Counted from the stretch's first letter, positions 50,327 to 60,236 are shown. The stretch: 64,000 bases of DNA from Bog-756 sp963725395 (GCA_963725395.1 CAVRYH010000001.1:62001-126000); one strand, 5' to 3'. Notes: a model not told the origin generated them from the letters alone. Numbers and translations are program-made.

Positions 50327-50887
50327 TCACCCGGCACGACGAGCGTCGAGGGCCTTCTCCGGTGGGCCGTGCACGGGGCCGGCGTGTGCCCTTGAGCCGT
50401 CCGTCGGCGCCTCCCCCGGCACGGTCCGCACGATGCGCGACGCCGGGAAGATGACCCAGTGGTAGAGGAGGAACTTCCCCAGCCAGAAGACGACGTTGAC
50501 GACCAGGAAGCCGACGCCGACGACGGCAAGATGGAACCGGCTGTGGGCCGGAACCAGTTTGGCGACGGCACCGGTTGCCAGACTCATGAGCACGATGCAC
50601 ACCACCGAGGTGGTCCAGTAGAGGACCACCTGACGGAAGACTCGGGTGCGGGCGGAGTCCTTCCAGATCCAGTAGCGGCTCATGAGGTACGAAGGCAGTG
50701 TGCCCGCGAAATTGGCCACGAGGGCGGCCACGGTCGCCCCAGCGAGTCGGGTCCCGTACAGGATGAGAAATATCGATTCGCTCACGGCGAAGGCAAGGAC
50801 CGAGGTGGCTGCATAGCGGGCCAGGCGGACAATCTGATCACGACGGCCCGACGGCGCCGTGGATGCCCGCACTCCACCGGTCGTCAT
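50327..50887 (-). CDS. GtrA-family membrane protein
   Basis: 186 residues from ATG 50887 preceded by GGAGGA; GTG 50893 is in frame. Four membrane helices (LARYAATSVLAFAVSESIFL, TVAALVANFAGTLPSYLMSR, VLYWTTSVVCIVLMSLATG, LAVVGVGFLVVNVVFWLGK) with the GtrA hallmark YWIWKDSAR after the second. GtrA proteins flip polyprenyl-linked sugars or act in cell-wall arabinogalactan and glycolipid decoration. Confidence 0.82.
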   Translation of the reverse strand: MTTGGVRASTAPSGRRDQIVRLARYAATSVLAFAVSESIFLILYGTRLAGATVAALVANFAGTLPSYLMSRYWIWKDSARTRVFRQVVLYWTTSVVCIVLMSLATGAVAKLVPAHSRFHLAVVGVGFLVVNVVFWLGKFLLYHWVIFPASRIVRTVPGEAPTDGSRAHAGPVHGPPEKALDARRAG

Positions 50888-51243
50888 CGACACCCGTCCT
50901 CCGATGCTCGCCGGGCCATCCGGCGCAGCTCGATCACCTACCCTGATTGTCGCACTTCCAACGGCATTCCTCGCGCCGGGGGTGGAGCACTCTCTGGGTG
51001 GTCGATCAGCGGTGGAGACCGTGTCGGCCCCGCAACCATAGAGTGCCCCGTTCCGGGGCGGTCGATGGGGCATGATTTGGGCTCGTCGATCGGCAGGAGG
51101 AAGACGGCATGACCACCGTCCGCGTGTCCGGACCGCCCTGGTGACCGGTCGCGCCCCCGTCCCCACGGGACGAGCCGAACCGTTTGCGTGCGGGACCGAT
51201 CGGTGACCCGGGTGCACGGCCAGGTCGGATCGACGCGGAGGCG

Positions 51244-52101
51244 ATGAGCGAGCCACAGCCTGGCCCGGGGTGGTGGCAGGCGAACGACGGCAGGTGGTAT
51301 GCGCCCGAGCTGCATCCCGACCGGATGACGCCTGCCACGGAGCCCGTCCCCGACGATCAGCCGGTTCCCGCCCCGATCGAGGGTCGGCCACCGGGTGCCG
51401 GGTGGTGGCAGGCGAACGACGGAGATTGGTACCCGCCCGAAGCGACTCCGGGTTGGGGTTCGGACCCTGGCGAAGCATCCGTCGCCGGCGTTCCGGCGGA
51501 CGCCGGCCCCGCAGACCGATTGTGCCCCCGATGCGGGAGCCGGGCGGCGGTGGGCACATCGTTCTGCTCGGCGTGCGGGCAATCGCTGGGCGTCGGGCCA
51601 CCACCGACCGCACCACCGACGGGACCGGGTAGCCCGCGCCGCGGCCTCAGGGTGGCGATCATCGTTGCGGTGGTGACTCTCCTCGTTGCCGGCGTCGGGT
51701 ACGCGGTCTCGAGGAGACCGCCTCGGTCGGCGACGACCACCACGATGACCGCCACGACACAGTCGGCGGCGTCGGTCCCCGCCACGGTCACCCCCTCGGA
51801 ACAGAAGTTCGCCAGCGACGCGACGGCTCAGATCCCGACCGTCCGTCATGCGGTGGAGTCCGGAGCACTGACGGCTTCGGAGCTCGCCTCCTACGGTCAG
51901 AGCATCTGCAACCTGATGCCCGATTATCTCGACAACCTCGGTCCTGGATCTGCCGCCTTCAACCAGATCGCTACCGAGTTCTCCGATGGCGCGACCAAGT
52001 TCCGCATCACCGGAGACGACGACCGTTCGTTCGTCTCGCTGGCCATCGACGACATCTGCCCGACCTACGCCGACGACATTCCGGGTCCAACCAGCGGTTG
52101 A
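51244..52101 (+). CDS. Membrane protein with DUF2510-like repeats, zinc ribbon and external DUF732-like domain
   Basis: 285 residues from ATG 51244. Two copies of a short aromatic motif (GWWQANDGRWYAPE at about 10-23, GWWQANDGDWYPPE at about 53-66), as in DUF2510, precede a zinc ribbon (CPRCG...CSACG). One membrane helix follows (RVAIIVAVVTLLVAGVGYAV). The outer part, after a Thr-rich linker, resembles DUF732 (FASDATAQIP, ALTASELASYGQSIC). Cytoplasmic sensor/scaffold with an external helical domain; role unknown. Convergent with the FN3 gene. Confidence 0.7.
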   Translation: MSEPQPGPGWWQANDGRWYAPELHPDRMTPATEPVPDDQPVPAPIEGRPPGAGWWQANDGDWYPPEATPGWGSDPGEASVAGVPADAGPADRLCPRCGSRAAVGTSFCSACGQSLGVGPPPTAPPTGPGSPRRGLRVAIIVAVVTLLVAGVGYAVSRRPPRSATTTTMTATTQSAASVPATVTPSEQKFASDATAQIPTVRHAVESGALTASELASYGQSICNLMPDYLDNLGPGSAAFNQIATEFSDGATKFRITGDDDRSFVSLAIDDICPTYADDIPGPTSG

Positions 52102-52149
52102 CCGACCGGAGCCTCATGGTCGTGTCGGCATCCCGTGTGGGGGTCGACC

Positions 52150-53613
52150 TCAGTCGGCCCCCATGAACGGAGCCGAGTAGCTGAAGACGCCACCGTCCGC
52201 CGCCACCAACCAGTAACCGTCGTCGGCCAGGTCGGGGCTGATCCCCACGATCGGGGCGTTGAGCGCGGACGTGGCCAGGGACCCGGAAAAGGGGGCATCC
52301 CCGTAGCAGAACACGCCCCCATCCGTCGCCACCAACCAGTAGCCCTGCCCGTCGTGCGTGGCGGCCATCGCTATCACCGGACCGTTGAGCGGTCGGCCTG
52401 CCGAGGACCCGAAGGACGGGGCATCGAACCCGTACACCTCCCCATTGCTGGCCACCTCCCAGTACCCGCCGGTTGCCGGATCGGCGGCGATGTCCACGAC
52501 TGGTGCTGCCAACGGCCTGCCACCCATCGAACCGAGGAACGAGGCGTCGCCGAAGGAGAACACGCCGCCGTCGACACCCACCAACCAGTAGCCCTGACCG
52601 TCGCTCGTGGGAACCATGGCGACAACGGGTCCGTTGAGGCTCTTCCCCCCCATCGATCCGAAGAAGCCGGCGTCGCCGAAGGCGAACACGCCGCCGTCGG
52701 AGGCAACCTCCCAGTACCCCCGGCCGTCGGGGGTCGACACGATCTGGACGATGGGCGAGGCCAGGTTCAATCCGGCGGCCGATCCGTACTGCACCACGCC
52801 GCCATGGGTGGACACCTCACCCTTGGCGTCGACCAGCCAGTACCCCGAACCACTGGGCGGAGACGCCATCCCCACCACAGGGCCCGCCAAGGTGCCCGAC
52901 TCCGGGCCGGCCGGCTCAGGAGTCGATGCCCCCTCCGAGGGCGGAGACAGCCCCACCGTGGTCGCTGCCCGCACGGTGAAGTAGTACGTGGCGCCGATCC
53001 GAAGATGGGTGACCGTATCGCTCGTCCCCTCGATCGGTGAGGTCCCGTTGGCCGGAGTGGTGGACTCAGCACCCGGTCTGCTTCCGACGTACACGTTGTA
53101 GCCCAGGACCGTTGCGGCGGGTTCGGAGGTGGCGACCCACCGGAGTGCGGCCCAGCCCTTTCCCTGGACGACTGTGACTCCGGTCGGTGGTGTCAGGACG
53201 GCCGGTATGGCCGTGGCGCTGCCGCCCGTTGGTCCGTCGGCTGTTCTCGGTGGGGCCGCCGGTTGGGAGGACACACCTCGTAGCGCGGCGCTTGGCCCGG
53301 TGGTGTCAGTGTCGTCACCGCTCGGGGTGCCCGGGTCGGTGGGTGGGGACGTCGTGTCCGGCGAGGTGTAGGGCGCCTCGGCCACGTGACCTCCGGCAGG
53401 GATCACGGTCGTCTCCGTGGCCGGCGTGGTACCGCCCCCGGTGACGTCGGTCTTATCTTGCGATCCAGCCAGGACCTGCCCGACCACGAGGCCCAGCACG
53501 ACCAGGACGGCCGCCGTGATCCCGACGACCAGACCGGAGCGCCCGCTCGGACGCGGCTCGTCGCCGAGCAACCACTTCCACCATGACTTCAGTGCTGCGA
53601 TCCACTGTTCCAT
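52150..53613 (-). CDS. Surface protein: membrane anchor, FN3 domain and propeller repeats
   Basis: 487 residues from ATG 53613, after AAGGAG. Cytoplasmic N-terminus, membrane helix LVVGITAAVLVVLGLVVGQV, Thr/Pro linker, a fibronectin-III-like domain (GWAALRWVATSEPAATVLGY, GATYYFTVRAATTVGLSPPS). Then come six repeats of about 40 residues with GYWLVGVDGGVFSFGDASFL patterns. The repeats match those of the Rpf-type protein at 34762. Inferred six-bladed beta-propeller outside the cell. Ligand unknown. Confidence 0.78.
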   Translation of the reverse strand: MEQWIAALKSWWKWLLGDEPRPSGRSGLVVGITAAVLVVLGLVVGQVLAGSQDKTDVTGGGTTPATETTVIPAGGHVAEAPYTSPDTTSPPTDPGTPSGDDTDTTGPSAALRGVSSQPAAPPRTADGPTGGSATAIPAVLTPPTGVTVVQGKGWAALRWVATSEPAATVLGYNVYVGSRPGAESTTPANGTSPIEGTSDTVTHLRIGATYYFTVRAATTVGLSPPSEGASTPEPAGPESGTLAGPVVGMASPPSGSGYWLVDAKGEVSTHGGVVQYGSAAGLNLASPIVQIVSTPDGRGYWEVASDGGVFAFGDAGFFGSMGGKSLNGPVVAMVPTSDGQGYWLVGVDGGVFSFGDASFLGSMGGRPLAAPVVDIAADPATGGYWEVASNGEVYGFDAPSFGSSAGRPLNGPVIAMAATHDGQGYWLVATDGGVFCYGDAPFSGSLATSALNAPIVGISPDLADDGYWLVAADGGVFSYSAPFMGAD

Positions 53614-53888
53614 CGGGCGGCTCCTTGGCGCACACCCGAGGGCTGGATCCCGGGCTGCATCGATTCGCGGCCCGCCGTAACGTTTTGCCCACTCCAATGG
53701 CCCGTCGCCGACGAGTGGGAACGATCCCGACGCTATCTCCCCGGTCGGGGGAATTCAATGCTCTCGACCACGCCGGACGGGGCTGTGGGTAGTCATGGAA
53801 CCGCAGAAGCTGACTCCGCCGCAACCCCACTCCCCCACCGTCGGACGTCGGCTGTTTGAGGGTTGGTGCTGGTCGGCGAGGCGGCCGG
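53614..53888 (-). other. Short intergenic stretch
   Basis: About 275 bp between two minus-strand genes; no gene or repeat found. It should contain the promoter of the FN3-propeller gene but no -10 box stands out. Confidence 0.3.
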
Positions 53889-54278
53889 TCAGAGGTGCCG
53901 GTCCCGCGCCTCCTTGGCGATCTTCGCCGCACGTTCACGGGTGATCCCCCATGCCCCGCTCAGCTCATCAGTCGTCATGCCGGACTCGATGGCCAAGGCG
54001 AAGACCTTGACACGCACTTCACGCCGGCAGCGATCGAGATGGACCAGCGAGTCGGTGACCCGCTGCCGGCTCTCCTCGGGGTGCATGTCGATCAGTGCTG
54101 CGGCAACGTCCCCACCCCGGTCGACCTTGTTCAGAGCGGAGCGAATGTCCCGCTCGGACTCCCGCATGGCCTTCCGGGCCTGCGCCAACGCGGACAGCAT
54201 CTCGACAACGCTCTCGATGGCCTCGCTCTCTTTGTTGGGCATGCCAGCAATCATCCCAGCATTTGGGCCGTCGGACAC
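53889..54278 (-). CDS. Small helix-turn-helix protein, paralogous in layout to 37963
   Basis: 129 residues (GTG 54278; ATG 54242 is the alternative start). N-terminal coiled-coil (MLSALAQARKAMRESERDIR, LVHLDRCRREVRVKVFAL) and C-terminal HTH (SGMTTDELSGAWGITRERAA). Same order and length as the protein at 37963 though sequences differ. Such proteins are probably regulators or nucleoid components. Confidence 0.65.
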   Translation of the reverse strand: MSDGPNAGMIAGMPNKESEAIESVVEMLSALAQARKAMRESERDIRSALNKVDRGGDVAAALIDMHPEESRQRVTDSLVHLDRCRREVRVKVFALAIESGMTTDELSGAWGITRERAAKIAKEARDRHL

Positions 54279-54320
54279 GGGGCCGTGGCGATTCGCGGCT
54301 GAAACGACGCCACCCGACGT

Positions 54321-55979
54321 TCAGCGGGTCCCCGGCGTATCCGGGTCGAGGATCGAGGCGCTGACACCACCGCCGACCCGGGCAACGGTGAGGACCACCA
54401 CCGGCATCGAGTGCGAGACCGCACCGTAGGTCGCCGTAGTGGCGGGACCGCCCAGCCGCGCCTGGAATCCCTCGGTGTCCAACAGATACGCAGTGCCGGT
54501 GAGCACAGAGAACTGCTCGTCCCCGAGGTGACTGACCAGCTCCAGTCGGAACGGCATCCGAGGGGCCACCCGCGCCACCGCCGCCGTGCCGGCATCGCTC
54601 ACCCTCACTGCGGACCAACCCCCGCCGGTGGGCAGATCCGTCCCCATGAGGGACAGTCCGGACGCCAGACTCCATCCGAAGGCGACGGCGACGATCGTGG
54701 CCCCGAGGGCGACCACGGGAACGGTCGTACGCCCTCGGGATGTCTCGACCGTCTCTGACTGGTCGTCCGGCGCACGGACCGTACGGGAGGCCCAGCGGAG
54801 GACCGGGCGGGCCGCTCCGACGAAGGCCCAGCCGAAGGTCAACCACACCGCCATCGCGATGGGAATGACCAGGGCTCCCAGATATTCGAAGGTGAGGAAC
54901 TGAGACTCGGGCACCGCGGCGAACGAAAGGAGGCAGCCCACCGCGGCGACGAAGGACACGGCGGTGGCACCGACCATCCGCACATGACCCTTCGTCCAGG
55001 CGATCGTGCCGATGACGATCAGGAGCACCAGCGTCGCGACGGCCCACCAACGGGGACCGCCGAAGATGTCGACGACGTAGACGAAGCCTGCGTAGCCGCC
55101 GCCGATCGGCGGCGCGTGCACCCACTCGGGAATGAGTTTGAGACCGGCGCCGAGGGCACCGAGCGCCTGGGACAGGTCAACCTTGGGCCCGGGTTGGTGG
55201 GCCGTCCGCCACAGGAGGGACAGGTTGCCCGGGTGGCCCCTGAGCTGCTGGACGACCGGGGCCGACCACGCCAGAAGGCCGACCACCACGCCGACGAGGA
55301 GGGGCGAGGTGCGGATTCGTGTGCCCTTGAGACGGTTGGCGAGGACGCCGAGGACGGGGCTCACCCCGCACACCATGACCACCGCGAGCGCGTTCACCTC
55401 CTGGCACTGCGCCGCCACGCTGGCGGCGATCACGGTGACCGGCCACCAGCGGAGGTGGCCGGAGGCCACAGCCCATCCGGTGGCCAGGGTGGTGATCACG
55501 AATATCAAGCCGAACCACTCGTTCCACAGGACGTCGGCCGCGATCTCGCCGCGCACCGCGAACAGTGTGAGGGCGGCGGCGGTCACCACGACCGCCCCCC
55601 ACCATCGGGCCGTCGACCACCCGGCCTCAATGGCGAGCGCGACCCCGATGACGGCGCAGAGCACTGCGCCCCAGAGGGCGCCCTGGCCGGGGTCGATTCT
55701 CACCGGGACGGCGAGGAGCCAGTTCTGCAGTGGTCCAGGACTGAACACCGGGGTCGATCCGCCCGAAAGGGCGACTTGATGGCCGACGAGTGGACTCTGG
55801 CGCGAGAACACCTGGTACGACCGCAGGGCGATCGATGCGTTATCGAACAGGGGTCGCCATCCCCGGGCCAGCTCGATGGCGCCGAACACCACCAAGGGGA
55901 CCTCGGCGGCCGCGTGCAGTAGGAGACGGGGGGCGCCGGCCCTGTGGCGCTGATCGCGGGTCGTGTCGTCGGTCAGCAT
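54321..55979 (-). CDS. Polytopic membrane protein of unknown function
   Basis: 552 residues with about 10-11 membrane segments. The first outer loop (RSYQVFSRQSPLVGHQVAL and STPVFSPGPLQNWLLAVPVR) resembles GT-C glycosyltransferases, although the usual acidic pair is not obvious. The C-terminal 130 residues are extracytoplasmic and beta-rich. ATG 55979. Third envelope membrane protein of this general type in the window (others at 30292 and 36257). Confidence 0.62.
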   Translation of the reverse strand: MLTDDTTRDQRHRAGAPRLLLHAAAEVPLVVFGAIELARGWRPLFDNASIALRSYQVFSRQSPLVGHQVALSGGSTPVFSPGPLQNWLLAVPVRIDPGQGALWGAVLCAVIGVALAIEAGWSTARWWGAVVVTAAALTLFAVRGEIAADVLWNEWFGLIFVITTLATGWAVASGHLRWWPVTVIAASVAAQCQEVNALAVVMVCGVSPVLGVLANRLKGTRIRTSPLLVGVVVGLLAWSAPVVQQLRGHPGNLSLLWRTAHQPGPKVDLSQALGALGAGLKLIPEWVHAPPIGGGYAGFVYVVDIFGGPRWWAVATLVLLIVIGTIAWTKGHVRMVGATAVSFVAAVGCLLSFAAVPESQFLTFEYLGALVIPIAMAVWLTFGWAFVGAARPVLRWASRTVRAPDDQSETVETSRGRTTVPVVALGATIVAVAFGWSLASGLSLMGTDLPTGGGWSAVRVSDAGTAAVARVAPRMPFRLELVSHLGDEQFSVLTGTAYLLDTEGFQARLGGPATTATYGAVSHSMPVVVLTVARVGGGVSASILDPDTPGTR

Positions 55980-56362
55980 GCGGTCTCCGGCACCGGCACA
56001 GCACGCGGCGGACTCCTCACCGAGGCAGGCTGCGGCCCACGGCGCTCATTTGTCGTGTCGGGCCCGTCCCCCGGTGCTGCTGCCCGACGGTAGCACCGGC
56101 TCCGGCGCTCATCTTGGGCGGAAACCCCCGCCCCGGGGAGATCACGTGTGAAAACAATCGTTTCCCGTAGACGAGTGAGCAGTGCCCCGAACCTCATGGC
56201 GCTCCTGGGGTGCGAGTACGGCCTCGGTTGATGGGTTCGACCGTCTATCCGCGGATCGTCGGGTCCTCGGTTGGTTGAGGCGCGTGTGGTCGATCGCGCT
56301 CTCGGCCCCGGGGCGACGGCCAATCCGCGGCGGGCCGCCCGACGGCGGGGGGCCGGCTCAAG
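55980..56362 (+). other. Intergenic region between divergent genes
   Basis: About 380 bp without a gene. It must hold promoters for the membrane protein (minus) and the GGDEF-EAL protein (plus). I see no -10 box good enough to mark, and no repeat. Confidence 0.3.
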
Positions 56363-59038
56363 ATGACCTCTGAGCTGGTCGATATCCGGCTGATGAGGTT
56401 CGAACCGATGAGGCGACTGGTCTCTGGCGAAGCCAAGGGGACGCATTTTGCCTCGATGTTGTTCATGGGGCCGTTGGCTGCCGTGGCCATCGTGCTGCTG
56501 CGACAGGTGCATCTCGTGGCACCGTCGCCGATCTGGCTGATTCCCGTCATCCTCGTCGGCGGGCAGTTCATCTCGACGGCGACCGGATTCTGGTGGGACC
56601 GCTCACACACACGCCTCCGCCTCCATGCTCGGATCGCCGCGCAGGTGATCCTGGTGACGGCGGTCATCTACGCCACCGGCTGGGGGCCCGCCCTGGCCAT
56701 CGGACTCCTCCTGGTCGGCCAGGAATCCCTGGCCCTGACCGGATCGTCGTCCCACCGCCCCGTGCTGATGTGGACCCTGGCCTGCCTGGTCGCCGGTGAG
56801 GGAATGATCGTGCTCGGGTGGGCCCCGTCGCTGATACCGGTACCGGAGGTCCAAGGACTGGCGGTGCTGGTGGGGATCGGAATCGTGTTCTCCTATCGGT
56901 CACTGCGTTCAGCGCTCGTCGAGAAGGAGCAGGCGGCCTCTTTGACCGAGAGCCGGGAGCGTCGGTTCCGGGCGCTCGCCCAGAGCTCATCCGACCTCGT
57001 GTTCACCTTCGACCAGACGGGGGCGGTGACCTATGCCAGTCCTTCGTGCACGACGATCATGGGGTACGCACCCGAGGAGCTGCTCGGCCGCGAGACAGAG
57101 GGGTTGGTCCATCGGGACGACATCGACAACCTCCGGGCCATCCTGGGCCAAGCCGTCACCGTTCCGGGAGGCTCGGCGGAATTCTCGATCCGGGTCGAAC
57201 ACCGGAACGGTAGCTGGCACTGGCTCGAGGGCCTGGCCACCAATCTGCTCGAGGATCCAGCGGTGGAAGGAGTGGTGATCAACGCACGCGACGTCACCGA
57301 GCGCCGCGCCCGCCTGGACCGCCAGACGGCGCTCTCCGACCTCGGACGCGACGTCTTGAGGACCACCGACCTCGGCGCGGCCCTGAGTTCGGCCATCGGG
57401 GCGATCGACCGTGTGATCCGCCCCCGGAACTGCCGTGTCGTGTTCGAGCACCATGCCTCCGACCTGCCGAACCTGCTCCCGCCGCTCGACCTCGCCGGTG
57501 ACCACTCCGACGGCCCCGGCGAAGCCGACCCACCGATCCTCCGAGCGCCGGTGGGTGAACCCGAACATCCCCTGGCCTGGATCGAGCTGTTCCGGGACGA
57601 GCCGATCTCCGGTGACGAAGGCCAGTTCATCGAAGGTGTCTCGGGTATCGTCCTTTCGGCGATGGTGCGCTTCCGGGCCGAGGACGCCATCCGGTACCAG
57701 GCAATGCACGACCCGCTCACGGGGCTCTCGAACCGGGCCCTGTTCAACGACCGGCTCGAACATGCGCTGAGCCGGCGATCCCGGGGCGCAGGGTATGTCG
57801 GGGTCATGATCGTGGATCTCGACGGGTTCAAGCACATCAACGACAGCCTCGGCCACTTGGCCGGCGACGCGCTCCTGATCGCGGTGGCGGAGCGATTTCG
57901 GACGAGCCTCAGGGGCCCCGACACGATCGCCCGCCTCGGTGGGGACGAGTTCGCCGTCCTCGTTGAGGACCTCGAAGCGGTGGACAAGGCAGGCGGCGTT
58001 GCCCAGCGGGTGCTCGACGCCCTCGTCGATCCCCTACCCATTCCCGGGCAGGAAGTGGCAATCGGAGCCAGCGTAGGCATCGCCCTCACCGACCAAGCCG
58101 ACACCAAGGCCGACCGGCTGCTCTCCGACGCTGATGCCGCGATGTACCAGGCGAAGCGAGAGGGCAAGGGTTGCTACCGAATCTTCGAGACGGCCATGCA
58201 CTCGGCAGCCGTCGAACGGATGAGTCTGGAACAGGATCTGCGGATTGCCATCAGGGACAGTTTGCTGACCGTCTACTACCAGCCGATCATCGACACCCGC
58301 ACCGGGCGCGCCACCTCGTTCGAGGCGTTGGCCCGTTGGCTGCACCCCGAGCGGGGCCTCGTCTCCCCGAGCACCTTCATCCCCCTGGCCGAGGAGTCGG
58401 GTCTGATCGTCGAGCTGGGCCGGTCGGTGCTCCTCGAAGCGTGCCTTCAGGCCCGGCGATGGCCGGCGGGCCCGTCCGGCGCGCCGTTGAACATCTCCGT
58501 CAACGCCTCACGTCTGCAGCTCGCCCATCCCGTCTTCATCGAGCACGTCACCGATGCATTGGCCTGTGCGCAGCTCGAGCCGTCTTCACTCATCGTTGAA
58601 GTCACCGAGTCGATCCTGGCGTCGGAATCGAGCCACACCATCGCCACCCTCGATGCGTTGCGAGGGATCGGTGTCCGGGTGGCGATCGACGACTTCGGAA
58701 CCGGCTACTCCTCGTTCGCCGCACTCGCCGACCTACCCATCGACATCATCAAGATCGACAAGCGTTTCGTCGACAATCTCGTGCACGACGACCAAGGGCG
58801 TGGCTTCGTCAACGCCATCATGCAGCTGGCCACCACCCTCCACCTCGAGACCACGGCCGAGGGTGTGGAGCACTCCGAGCAGCTCGACGCTCTCGTCGAA
58901 CTCGGTTGTACGCATATCCAGGGGTATCTCTTCTCACCTCCCATGCCCGGCGACGAGACCGACGACTATCTGTCCCGTGAGCATGGCCTGGAGTCGGGAC
59001 TGGCCGTGTCGGCCAAGGCACCGGTGGTACTCGGCTAG
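56363..59038 (+). CDS. Membrane-bound PAS-GGDEF-EAL cyclic-di-GMP protein
   Basis: 891 residues. Five or six N-terminal membrane segments (about 28-190), a PAS domain (about 200-310: FRALAQSSSDLVFTFDQTGA ... GVVINARDVTERR), a GAF-like linker, GGDEF (residues 526-530 in RLGGDEFAVL) and EAL (654-656 in FEALARWL). The cyclase inhibitory I-site RGPD lies five residues before GGDEF. The EAL domain keeps EVTES, DDFGTGYSS, DKRFV and TAEGVEH. Both activities, synthesis and breakdown of cyclic di-GMP, look intact. ATG 56363 has no clear ribosome-binding site. Confidence 0.92.
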   Translation: MTSELVDIRLMRFEPMRRLVSGEAKGTHFASMLFMGPLAAVAIVLLRQVHLVAPSPIWLIPVILVGGQFISTATGFWWDRSHTRLRLHARIAAQVILVTAVIYATGWGPALAIGLLLVGQESLALTGSSSHRPVLMWTLACLVAGEGMIVLGWAPSLIPVPEVQGLAVLVGIGIVFSYRSLRSALVEKEQAASLTESRERRFRALAQSSSDLVFTFDQTGAVTYASPSCTTIMGYAPEELLGRETEGLVHRDDIDNLRAILGQAVTVPGGSAEFSIRVEHRNGSWHWLEGLATNLLEDPAVEGVVINARDVTERRARLDRQTALSDLGRDVLRTTDLGAALSSAIGAIDRVIRPRNCRVVFEHHASDLPNLLPPLDLAGDHSDGPGEADPPILRAPVGEPEHPLAWIELFRDEPISGDEGQFIEGVSGIVLSAMVRFRAEDAIRYQAMHDPLTGLSNRALFNDRLEHALSRRSRGAGYVGVMIVDLDGFKHINDSLGHLAGDALLIAVAERFRTSLRGPDTIARLGGDEFAVLVEDLEAVDKAGGVAQRVLDALVDPLPIPGQEVAIGASVGIALTDQADTKADRLLSDADAAMYQAKREGKGCYRIFETAMHSAAVERMSLEQDLRIAIRDSLLTVYYQPIIDTRTGRATSFEALARWLHPERGLVSPSTFIPLAEESGLIVELGRSVLLEACLQARRWPAGPSGAPLNISVNASRLQLAHPVFIEHVTDALACAQLEPSSLIVEVTESILASESSHTIATLDALRGIGVRVAIDDFGTGYSSFAALADLPIDIIKIDKRFVDNLVHDDQGRGFVNAIMQLATTLHLETTAEGVEHSEQLDALVELGCTHIQGYLFSPPMPGDETDDYLSREHGLESGLAVSAKAPVVLG

Positions 59039-59367
59039 CCGGACGACGACGGCGATGCACCGCCGCCCGGAGCTTCGGTCGGCGGAAGGGTGGGCGGTGC
59101 CGCCTGTGGTTGGAGGGGCGGACATCATTGCTCGGTCGTCCTCGGTCGGGCAGACGGACCGCCTGCCGTCGCTCCGCCGGGAGCCTTCACGGCCCGGCGC
59201 CGGGCACGATGGACAGTCTCGGCCGTCCTGGCCGATGGGACTCGTGTGATCCTTGCTCGGGATCCCCCGGGCGGCCCACAACCGCCTGTCGCGACCGATC
59301 CGGTCGCCGTAGTGTGGGCGCCGTTCCGGGCAGTCCCGGGGCGCCTCGACCAGCCGGGAGTCCCACC
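59039..59367 (+). other. Intergenic region
   Basis: About 330 bp with no gene-like frame; contains the upstream region of the SDR operon. Nothing else is seen. Confidence 0.3.
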
Positions 59368-60223
59368 ATGAGCACGGATCCAGCACGCCGGGTGGCCCTC
59401 GTCACTGGGGCCAGCCGAGGGATCGGCAAGGCCATCGCCGTCCACCTGGCCCGGTCCGGGTTCGACGTGGCCATCGGCGCCCGCACCCAGCGCGAGGGAG
59501 AGGAGCGGGAGCACTCCTCGACGGTGGCCGCGTCCAACACGACCGCCCTGCCCGGCTCGCTCGAGACGACGGCGGGTCTGGTGGAGGACGAGGATCGCCG
59601 AGCGCTCCCCGTCTACCTCGACCTCCTCGACCGCACGTCGTTGGGGTCGGCGGTGGCCACGGTGCTCGAGCGGTGGGGAAGGATCGACGTCCTGGTCAAC
59701 AACGGGCGCTACGTGGGCCCGGGCCATATGGACCTGTTGGTCGACACCCCGGTCGACCTGCTCGACCGTCACCTCGAGGCCAACGTGATGGCCCCGGTCA
59801 TCCTGGCCAAACTGGTCCTGCCCTCGATGATCGAGCGCGGTGTCGGCGTCATCATCGATCTCGCCTCGAGCTCCGGCGCGTCCGACCCTCCCCGGCCGGC
59901 GGGCAGCGGGGGCTGGGGGCTGGGCTACGGCATGTCCAAAGGGGCACTCCACCGGCTGGCCGGCATCCTCGCCGTCGAGTTGGGCGACCGCGGGATCCTG
60001 GCCTTCAACCTCAGCCCCGGCTTCATCGCCACCGAGCGGATCGCCCTCGACATGGCCGGGTTCGGCTTCGACGCGTCGCGCGGGCGCCCCGGCCGATGTG
60101 GTGGGTGCGGTGGCCGCCTGGCTGGCCACCGCACCCGAGGCCGCCGCCCGCAACGGCCAGTGGGTGGAGGCCCAGGACCTCTGCCGCCAGCTCGGTCTGC
60201 TCCCGGGCTGGCCCGCGTCCTGA
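59368..60223 (+). CDS. Short-chain dehydrogenase/reductase, apparent frameshift
   Basis: ATG 59368. Rossmann motif TGASRGIGKAIA, then IDVLVNNG, the catalytic Tyr/Lys in YGMSKGALHRLAG, and LSPGFIATERIALDMAG. An insert after residue 38 (TQREGEEREHSSTVAASN) is unusual. Up to about 60,075 the frame is good; then the frame ending at 60223 carries ADVVGAVAAWLATAPEAAAR and QLGLLPGWPAS, the natural C-terminus. The indel lies in a GGGCGCCCCGGCC stretch near 60,078-60,095. Likely NAD(P)-dependent; substrate unknown. Confidence 0.75.
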
Positions 60224-60236
60224 CAAGCTGGCGGTC

